Below the pieces are notes generated by a model. It searched no databases and was not told where the DNA came from. It worked only from the letters and a program-made list of their open reading frames with translations. Positions 31,321-36,480 of a DNA stretch of 39,009 bases are shown here, one piece after another. The translations under genes and the position numbers were made by a program. How positions within the stretch are numbered: the first letter of the stretch is position 1; each line of letters opens with the position of its first letter. Origin of the DNA: an uncultured Oscillospiraceae bacterium (lineage in GTDB: Bacteria > Bacillota > Clostridia > Oscillospirales > Oscillospiraceae); contig CALWYL010000012.1 of the NCBI GenBank assembly GCA_944385765.1, forward strand, positions 1 through 39,009, given 5' to 3'.

Positions 31321-32651
31321 AGAGCCGCATAGATCTGGCCCGCTCGCGGGCCAGACAGCGGCGGGCCACGGCCCGCCGGCGCTGGCACAACATGTCGCTG
31401 CGCACCGCCTTCATCTGCTATGTGCTGATTGCCGCCGCGCTCTCCACCGCGGCCTGTATGGCCACGATAAAGCTCCTGGACGAGCCGCGCATAGCGCTCT
31501 ACCAGAAGTACAACGAAATGGCCGAGGAGGTGAAGATACCACAGGGCGGCAGCTATCGGAACTACGTTACGGTCGACGGCGCCGAGGCCTATATCATCTT
31601 CGACAGCTCGGGCCGGGAGGTGGACCGCGGGGAAGTGCCCTACGGAGAGGGGCACATAGAGCTGGGCCTGGGGTCGGACATGCGCTTCGCTCTCTTCATC
31701 CAGCCCGAGTACTCCCAGCGCGACCTGTTCTGGACCCGCTTCCTGGCGGTTCTGCAGGTGGCCTCGCTGCCCATCTGCTACCTGGGCGGGCTCATACTCT
31801 GCGCCGTGGCCTTCTGGCGCTGGCGGCTGCGCGGCCCCATCGTGGCCCTGGAGCGGGCCAGCGCGCGCATAACGGCCAACGACCTGGGCTTCAGCCTCCA
31901 CGCCGAGCGCTCAGATGAGCTGGGGCGGTTGACGGAGTCCTTTGAGGCCATGCGCGCCTCGCTGGACGCCAACTCACGGGAGATGTGGGCCCAGATGGCC
32001 GAGCGGCGGAAGATAAACGCCGCCTTCGCCCACGACCTGCGCACGCCGCTCACCGTGCTCAAGGGCCGGGCGGCCATGCTCGCGGAGGAGCTGCCCGAGG
32101 GCTCGCTCAGCTGGGAGGAGGCCGCCGGGGCGGTGCGCGTGATGCAAAAGCACATCTCCCGGCTGGAGAAATACGTGGACGCCATGGCCCGCCTGCAGCG
32201 CTTTGAGGACGTGGAGCCGCGCCGCGCGCCCATGGACATCCCCTCTCTCGCCGCTGAGCTGGCCGACTCCGCCGGCATCATCTGCGCCGGGCGGGAGGTA
32301 GAGGTGACCTCCAGCGGCGAGGAGCGCGCCTCCGTTGACGTGGAGATAGTGCTGCAGGTGTGCGAGAACATCCTCTCCAACGCCTCCAGATACGCCCGGA
32401 AACATGTCGGCATATCCCTCTCGGCCCACGGCGGGGCCCTCACCGTGTCCGTCTCTGACGATGGCCCTGGCTTCGCCCCGGAGGCGCTCGCCCGGGCCTC
32501 GGCGCCCTTCTACAAGGGCAGCGAGAGCGGCCCGGAGCACCTGGGCCTGGGGCTGAATATCTGCGACATACTCTGCCGCCGCCACGGCGGCAAGCTGTCC
32601 GTGGCCAACACCGGCCAGGGGGCCCGCGTGACGGCGCAGTTCGCGCCATAA
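31308..32651 (+). CDS. Sensor histidine kinase, HAMP and HisKA/HATPase
   Basis: Membrane kinase paired with the upstream regulator. The 447 residues have a very basic N-terminus (~1-27), a transmembrane helix (~32-55), an extracytoplasmic domain of about 90 residues, a second helix (~146-170) and a HAMP linker. The H-box is AFAHDLRTPLTVL (H242). The N-box (ENILSNASRYA), G1 (SDDGPGFAPE) and G2 (GLGLNICDIL) form the ATP site. The signal sensed is unknown; the small outer domain has no family I recognise. An ATG 28 codons later is an alternative start. It ends the operon before a strong terminator. Confidence 0.93.
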   Translation: MGKIKSRIDLARSRARQRRATARRRWHNMSLRTAFICYVLIAAALSTAACMATIKLLDEPRIALYQKYNEMAEEVKIPQGGSYRNYVTVDGAEAYIIFDSSGREVDRGEVPYGEGHIELGLGSDMRFALFIQPEYSQRDLFWTRFLAVLQVASLPICYLGGLILCAVAFWRWRLRGPIVALERASARITANDLGFSLHAERSDELGRLTESFEAMRASLDANSREMWAQMAERRKINAAFAHDLRTPLTVLKGRAAMLAEELPEGSLSWEEAAGAVRVMQKHISRLEKYVDAMARLQRFEDVEPRRAPMDIPSLAAELADSAGIICAGREVEVTSSGEERASVDVEIVLQVCENILSNASRYARKHVGISLSAHGGALTVSVSDDGPGFAPEALARASAPFYKGSESGPEHLGLGLNICDILCRRHGGKLSVANTGQGARVTAQFAP

Positions 32652-32653
32652 GC

Positions 32654-32692
32654 TTAAAGGGGAGAGGCAGTGCCTCTCCCCTTTAAAATTTA
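32654..32692 (+). terminator. Terminator of the papain-like/VTT/two-component operon
   Basis: A 15-bp stem TTAAAGGGGAGAGGC/GCCTCTCCCCTTTAA with a 3-nt loop, followed by AATTTACATTTT. Confidence 0.85.
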
Positions 32693-32709
32693 CATTTTCG
32701 CAAAATTTA

Positions 32710-32742
32710 TGATGCAACTTTGATGTAATCGCGGTGTATCCT
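32710..32742 (+). promoter_or_regulatory. Direct repeats and -10 element upstream of the small lipoprotein gene
   Basis: TGATGCAA (32710-32717) and TGATGTAA (32721-32728) repeat with an 11-bp period, the layout bound by OmpR-family regulators. They cover the place of a missing -35 element, 17 bp before TATCCT (32737-32742). This looks like an activator-dependent promoter, with the regulator encoded just upstream as the obvious candidate. Confidence 0.5.
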
Positions 32743-32773
32743 GTCGCCATAAATCAAAGCAGGAGGGATACGG

Positions 32774-32914
32774 ATGAAAAGACTCACAGCCCTGTTGGCC
32801 GCCATTGCCCTGACGCTCAGCCTCTCCGCCTGCGGAGTGGGGGGCGTGAGCGAGGGGCAGCAGCCCGTCCGCGGCAGCGCGCTGCGCATGCCCCGCACCG
32901 TGGTCTCCCTCTGA
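32774..32914 (+). CDS. Small lipoprotein, 46 aa
   Basis: An ORF of 46 codons with AGGAGGGA seven bases before its ATG. The product has a full lipoprotein signal, MKRLTALLAAIALTLSLSAC, with the lipobox Cys at 20. Only 26 mature residues follow (GVGGVSEGQQ, then PVRGSALRMPRTVVSL). It is either a genuine tiny lipoprotein or the stump of a longer one. It stands behind the direct-repeat promoter next to the two-component genes and converges on the acetyltransferase gene with 3 bp between stops. No function is known to me. Confidence 0.6.
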   Translation: MKRLTALLAAIALTLSLSACGVGGVSEGQQPVRGSALRMPRTVVSL

Positions 32915-32917
32915 TTC

Positions 32918-33538
32918 CTAGTCCAGCGCCTCCATGAGCCCGGAGAGCGCCTCGTGGAAGCGTCCCACGTGCAGCCCGTCCATCAGCCGGTGGTTGAGCT
33001 CCAGGCAGATGTTCAGCTTCACCCGGCCGCCCTCCTCCAAGTATTTCCCCCAGGAGACGCGGGGCACGGAGTCGTCCGGGTCCAGATTCCGCTCGTTCGT
33101 CATGGAAGTGAGCTCCACCCAGGGCAGGCAGGAGAAATATATCAGCTCGTCAGTCTCCGCCGCGGCGCGGATGAAGCAGTCCTGGCTGCGGCTGAGCTCG
33201 CGCGCCTCCCGGCAGAAATCCCCCAATGAGCCTCGGCAGGGCAGGGTGACTATGTGGAAGCTCTCGCTTCCCGGCTTCAGGTCGGTAAAGCTGGGCGTGC
33301 GCGACTCCAGCAGGTGCACCTCGCCGCCCCGTATGGCGTATCTGAAGGCCTCCAGGCCGTTCATGGCGCGCGTGCAGAGATAGACCAGCGAGTAGTAGAA
33401 AGACAGCCCGTGCGCCTTTGTGTGGCGTCTGAGGGCCGTCACGTCCTCCGTGTAGGACACCATGTAAAATGGGTCGCTCATGCCGGAGAAAAAGTTGAAT
33501 ATCTCCCGCCGGCCCCAGCTGTCAATATCGATTTTCAC
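32918..33538 (-). CDS. Chloramphenicol acetyltransferase-fold acetyltransferase (CatA-like)
   Basis: A 206-residue protein of the CAT family, which transfers acetyl from acetyl-CoA to a hydroxyl. The N-terminus DIDSWGRREIFNFFSGM, the LSFYYSLVYLCTRAMN helix and the CLPWVELTSMTN strand follow CAT. The catalytic motif is NHRLMDGLHVGRF with His 183 and Asp 187, matching H-x3-D-G. The active site is intact, but the sequence is clearly distant from classic resistance CATs, and it sits in the chromosome without mobile-element marks. It may therefore serve another acceptor. The start is a GTG with AAGGGG eight bases upstream. Confidence 0.85.
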   Translation of the reverse strand: MKIDIDSWGRREIFNFFSGMSDPFYMVSYTEDVTALRRHTKAHGLSFYYSLVYLCTRAMNGLEAFRYAIRGGEVHLLESRTPSFTDLKPGSESFHIVTLPCRGSLGDFCREARELSRSQDCFIRAAAETDELIYFSCLPWVELTSMTNERNLDPDDSVPRVSWGKYLEEGGRVKLNICLELNHRLMDGLHVGRFHEALSGLMEALD

Positions 33539-33563
33539 CTTTCATTCCCCTTCCCAATAGCGT

Positions 33564-33593
33564 GGCGGCCCCCTCCTCACGGAGGGGGCCGCC
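33564..33593 (-). terminator. Hairpin after rplA, probable terminator
   Basis: A perfect 13-bp GC stem GGCGGCCCCCTCC/GGAGGGGGCCGCC with a 4-nt loop, 14 bp after the rplA stop. There is no T-run, so efficiency is uncertain. Confidence 0.55.
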
Positions 33594-33606
33594 GCTCTCT
33601 TTCAGC

Positions 33607-34299
33607 TCAAAGCTGCTTGTTGGCGTTGATCTTCACGCCGGGGCCCATGGTGGAGGCGGTGACGCAGCTCCTGATGTACTGGCCCTTGGCGGCGGCGGGC
33701 TTGGCCCTGACGATGGCGCCAATGAGGGTGTTGTAGTTTTCCACCAGCTTCTCGGCGCCGAAACTGACCTTGCCGATGGGGCAGTGGATGATATTGGTCT
33801 TGTCCAGGCGGTACTCGACCTTACCGGCCTTGGCCTCACTGACGGCCTGGGCGATGTTCGGCGTGACGGTGCCGGCCTTGGGGCTCGGCATCAGGCCCTT
33901 GGGGCCCAGCAGCTTGCCGAGGCGGCCCACGACGCCCATCATGTCGGGGCTGGCGATGACCGTGTCGAACTCAAACCAGTTCTCGGTCTGTATCTTCTGC
34001 ACCAGGTCCTGGCCGCCGGCATAGTCGGCGCCGGCCGCCTTGGCCTCCTCCTCGCGCTCCGGCTTGCAGAACACCAGCACGCGGACGTTCTTGCCGGTGC
34101 CGTTCGGCAGCACGACGGCGCCGCGGACCTGCTGGTCGGCGTGGCGGGAGTCGACACCCAGCTTCACATGCAGCTCGACGGTCTCGTCGAACTTGGCGCG
34201 GCTGGCCTTGCACACCAGCTCGAAGGCGTCCTGGGGGTCATACAGCGTCTGCTTCTCTATGAGCTTCGCGCTCTCTTTATAATTCTTGCCTCTGAACAA
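33607..34299 (-). CDS. rplA: 50S ribosomal protein L1
   Basis: Forms the L1 stalk of the large subunit and often represses its own operon. The 230 residues are typical ([69 protein letters not shown] region at ~125-145, [20 protein letters not shown]). The start is TTG with AGGAGG upstream. It follows rplK by 64 bp. rplJ and rplL, which normally come next, are absent; a hairpin and a CAT-like gene follow instead. Confidence 0.97.
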   Translation of the reverse strand: MFRGKNYKESAKLIEKQTLYDPQDAFELVCKASRAKFDETVELHVKLGVDSRHADQQVRGAVVLPNGTGKNVRVLVFCKPEREEEAKAAGADYAGGQDLVQKIQTENWFEFDTVIASPDMMGVVGRLGKLLGPKGLMPSPKAGTVTPNIAQAVSEAKAGKVEYRLDKTNIIHCPIGKVSFGAEKLVENYNTLIGAIVRAKPAAAKGQYIRSCVTASTMGPGVKINANKQL

Positions 34300-34363
34300 T
34301 TTGGTTTCCTCCTAAAAATGTGGTTCGTCGGAGATTAATCCTCCCACGTTAGGGGTGCGCTGC

Positions 34364-34789
34364 TTAGTCGCCCACGATGACGCCCATGCTGCGGCAGGTG
34401 CCGGCAATCATGGACATGGCGGCTTCCACGCTGGTGCAGTTGAGGTCGGGCAGCTTCTGCTCGGCTATCTTGCGCAGATCCTCCTTGCTGATGGTGGCGA
34501 CCTTGTCCCTCTGGGGGACGCCGGAGGCCTTGTCGATGCCGCAGGCCTTCTTTATCAGCAGCGCCGCAGGGGGCGTCTTGGTGATGAAGGTGAAGCTGCG
34601 GTCGGAGTAGACGGTGATGACGACCGGGATCATCATGCCCATGTCGCCCTTGGTGCGCTCGTTGAAATCCTTGGTGAACTGGCCGATATTAACGCCATAC
34701 TGGCCCAGGGCGGGGCCCACGGGGGGCGCCGGCGTGGCCTTGCCGGCCGGGACCTGGAACCTGATATATCCGACAACTTTCTGTGCCAA
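34364..34789 (-). CDS. rplK: 50S ribosomal protein L11
   Basis: Binds the GTPase-associated centre of 23S rRNA and is needed for the stringent response through RelA. The 141 residues have the N-terminal domain ([39 protein letters not shown]) and the RNA-binding C-terminal domain ([15 protein letters not shown], then [10 protein letters not shown]). The start is TTG with GAGGTG seven bases upstream. It lies between nusG and rplA in the usual order. Confidence 0.97.
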   Translation of the reverse strand: MAQKVVGYIRFQVPAGKATPAPPVGPALGQYGVNIGQFTKDFNERTKGDMGMMIPVVITVYSDRSFTFITKTPPAALLIKKACGIDKASGVPQRDKVATISKEDLRKIAEQKLPDLNCTSVEAAMSMIAGTCRSMGVIVGD

Positions 34790-34841
34790 ATCAAAGCACC
34801 TCTTTCAAAGTATTAGTTTAAATGTACAAGGCGCGGCGGAT

Positions 34842-35366
34842 TCAGTCCGCCAGGGGCTCCACCTGGTCGAGGTCCAGGTCCACGGGCGTCTCGCGCCCGA
34901 ACATGGAGACGACGACGCGCACGCGGTCCTTGTCCGGCTCCAGCTCCTCGACAGTGCCGAGGAAGCCCTCCAGCGGGCCGTCCGTCACGCGGACGGTGTC
35001 GCCCACCTCGTAGCCCAGGACCACTTCGTGCCGCTCGACGCCCAGGTCGTATATCTCCTGGTCGGTGAGGGGTATCGCCTTGTTCGAGGTCCCCACAAAG
35101 CCCGTGGCCCCGCGCACATTGCGCACCAGGTGCCAGCTCTCGTCCGTCATTATCATCTTGACCAGCACGTAGCCGGGGAACACCTTGCGCTCGTAGGTCT
35201 TCTCGCCCGCGTCCGTGTGCTCGGTGACGGTCTCCATGGGGATGTTGACCTCCTGTATGAGGTCCTGCATCTTGCGGTTTTCGGCCGCCTTCATCACAGC
35301 AGCCGCAACGGCGTTTTCATAGCCGGAGTATGTGTGGACCACATACCACTTTGCCTCTTCAGCCAT
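34842..35366 (-). CDS. nusG: Transcription termination/antitermination protein NusG
   Basis: Binds RNA polymerase and couples it with Rho or the ribosome. The 174 residues start AKWYVVHTYSGYENAVAAAV (NGN domain), continue with ERKVFPGYVLVKMIMTDESW and GFVG, and end in a KOW domain (GDTVRVTDGPLEGFLGTVEE, ~124-143). It is 6 bp after secE and 52 bp before rplK, the standard operon order. Confidence 0.97.
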   Translation of the reverse strand: MAEEAKWYVVHTYSGYENAVAAAVMKAAENRKMQDLIQEVNIPMETVTEHTDAGEKTYERKVFPGYVLVKMIMTDESWHLVRNVRGATGFVGTSNKAIPLTDQEIYDLGVERHEVVLGYEVGDTVRVTDGPLEGFLGTVEELEPDKDRVRVVVSMFGRETPVDLDLDQVEPLAD

Positions 35367-35372
35367 CGCTTC

Positions 35373-35642
35373 TTATACCAGGTCAATCAGGGTCTGGACC
35401 GCCAGGGACGCCAGCGTGTCGAAGCCCCAGAGGACAACGGCGGAGAACGCCATCATCGCCAGGGCCACCACCGTGTTGTTCGTCGTCTGCTTCGGCGTGG
35501 GCCAGATGACCTTTTTCAGCTCGCTCCTCATCTCGCGGAACCACTTGCCTATCCGCTTGAAGAAGGGGAGCTTGCCCTCACTTTTCTTGACGGCGTTCGT
35601 AGAGGTCTTGGCGGGGGCGGAATTCTTGTTTTCTTCTGCCAT
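35373..35642 (-). CDS. secE: Preprotein translocase subunit SecE
   Basis: Single-span subunit of the SecYEG channel. The 89 residues have a charged N-terminal third, the conserved amphipathic stretch FFKRIGKWFREMRSELKKVI followed by WPTPKQTTNNT, and one transmembrane helix (~60-80). The reading frame is open further upstream across rpmG in another frame. The ATG with AAGGAG upstream and the position relative to nusG fix the start. Confidence 0.95.
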   Translation of the reverse strand: MAEENKNSAPAKTSTNAVKKSEGKLPFFKRIGKWFREMRSELKKVIWPTPKQTTNNTVVALAMMAFSAVVLWGFDTLASLAVQTLIDLV

Positions 35643-35668
35643 CTGCTCTGTTCTCCTTTCAGAACGCC

Positions 35669-35830
35669 TTACTTGGTCTCGTTGTGGACCGTGTACTTGC
35701 GGCAGCGCGGGCAGAACTTCTTCATCTCGAGACGGTCGGGCGTGTTCTTCTTGTTCTTGACCGTGAAGTAGTTGCGCTCCTTGCACTCGCTGCACCTGAG
35801 TGTAACCTTGACTCTTGCGCCAACAGCCAT
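35669..35830 (-). CDS. rpmG: 50S ribosomal protein L33, zinc-ribbon form
   Basis: A 53-residue ribosomal protein. It has the two CxxC pairs of the zinc-binding version ([10 protein letters not shown] and [10 protein letters not shown]), with the family core [20 protein letters not shown] zinc-free paralogue often exists in such genomes, but none is visible here. AAGGAGGTG precedes the ATG; the open frame continues far upstream, but that part overlaps the promoter. It is the first gene of the rpmG-secE-nusG-rplK-rplA operon. Confidence 0.96.
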   Translation of the reverse strand: MAVGARVKVTLRCSECKERNYFTVKNKKNTPDRLEMKKFCPRCRKYTVHNETK

Positions 35831-35856
35831 TCTAATCGGCACCTCCTTGTAGTATT

Positions 35857-35872
35857 GGCCGCGCACGCGGCC
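35857..35872 (-). promoter_or_regulatory. Hairpin in the rpmG leader
   Basis: GGCCGCG-CA-CGCGGCC can form a tight 7-bp stem about 14 bp upstream of the rpmG SD. There is no T-run, so it is not a terminator; a role in leader regulation is only possible. Confidence 0.3.
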
Positions 35873-35954
35873 TGTTGCCTCCCTGAGACGCGCCGCCGGG
35901 CTTCTCCGCGCCAGAGCGCACGAAAACAGCCCGTCCGGCCGACAGGTAACTTGA

Positions 35955-35983
35955 AGTATAGCACATGCGCGGCCCCAGGTCAA
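35955..35983 (-). promoter_or_regulatory. Sigma-A promoter of rpmG-secE-nusG-rplK-rplA
   Basis: On the minus strand, TTGACC (35978-35983), a 17-bp spacer and TATACT (35955-35960), about 125 bp before rpmG. Confidence 0.82.
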
Positions 35984-36057
35984 CGGTTTTTTCACAAAAA
36001 AGTGCGCGAAAACAGCCGTTTTCCGCCTTGTAAACAAATTATTAATTCCGCTCGCGC

Positions 36058-36086
36058 TTAACATAATGTTCACATGCTTCTGCTAT
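36058..36086 (+). promoter_or_regulatory. Possible promoter of the 6S-like RNA
   Basis: TTAACA (36058-36063), a 17-bp spacer and TGCTAT (36081-36086), which runs into TATCTTATAT. The -10 match is weak. Confidence 0.35.
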
Positions 36087-36093
36087 CTTATAT

Positions 36094-36206
36094 CTGGGCC
36101 CGGGAAACACCGGGATGTTCAAGGACTTATAAGCCTGTTATAACGGCTACTGCCCGCCGAGGAGGGAACTCTCCCACCTGAAGAGGCAGACCAGCATCTC
36201 CGCCCT
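36094..36206 (+). ncRNA. Structured RNA candidate, 6S-like
   Basis: No reading frame fits, but the sequence folds as an interrupted rod. A basal stem pairs 36111-36119 with 36193-36202 (9 bp, one bulge). A mid stem CTGCC/GGCAG pairs 36150-36154 with 36185-36189. An apical stem pairs AGG-A-GGGA with TCCC-A-CCT (36160-36179). The left side of the large central bubble holds a small hairpin, AGCC-T-GTTATAAC-GGCT (36132-36148). A long hairpin with a central bubble containing a side hairpin is the 6S RNA layout in Firmicutes. Orientation and identity are inferred; no terminator follows, and tRNA-Ser lies just downstream. Confidence 0.4.
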
Positions 36207-36226
36207 CGCGGCGTTCATATAAATAC

Positions 36227-36255
36227 TTGATTTTTTCCGGGGGTTTGGGTATAAT
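36227..36255 (+). promoter_or_regulatory. Sigma-A promoter of tRNA-Ser
   Basis: TTGATT (36227-36232), a 17-bp spacer and TATAAT (36250-36255), 24 bp before the mature tRNA. Confidence 0.82.
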
Positions 36256-36279
36256 TGTCCAGGCCCCCGGAGAGGTTAT

Positions 36280-36368
36280 GCAGCGGTATCGAAGTGGTCA
36301 TAACGGGGCTGACTCGAAATCAGTTTGAGAGAGATCTCACGTGGGTTCGAATCCCACCCGCTGCGCCA
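36280..36368 (+). tRNA. tRNA-Ser (CGA)
   Basis: Acceptor stem GCAGCGG/CCGCTGC, anticodon stem-loop CTGA-CTCGAAA-TCAG (anticodon CGA, codon UCG), a long variable arm (GAGAGAGATCTC region), T arm GTGGG-TTCGAAT-CCCAC and encoded GCCA end. The 89-nt length suits a class II tRNA. Confidence 0.93.
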
Positions 36369-36369
36369 G

Positions 36370-36404
36370 GCCGCCGCGAACGAGAGTTCGCGGCGGCTTT
36401 ATCT
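36370..36404 (+). terminator. Terminator of tRNA-Ser
   Basis: Twelve-bp stem GCCGCCGCGAAC/GTTCGCGGCGGC (36370-36381, 36386-36397) with a GAGA loop, followed by TTTATCTT. Confidence 0.85.
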
Positions 36405-36412
36405 TATATAGG

Positions 36413-36447
36413 TATAAAAAACCCGCCCCCGGCGAACCGGGGGCGGG
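36413..36447 (-). terminator. Terminator of the large surface-protein gene
   Basis: Eleven-bp stem CCCGCCCCCGG/CCGGGGGCGGG with a 4-nt loop, followed on the minus strand by TTTTTTATA. It lies 33 bp after the stop codon. Confidence 0.9.
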
Positions 36448-36480
36448 AAAACTGATGTTTATTTCAGATTGAACGCGGGA

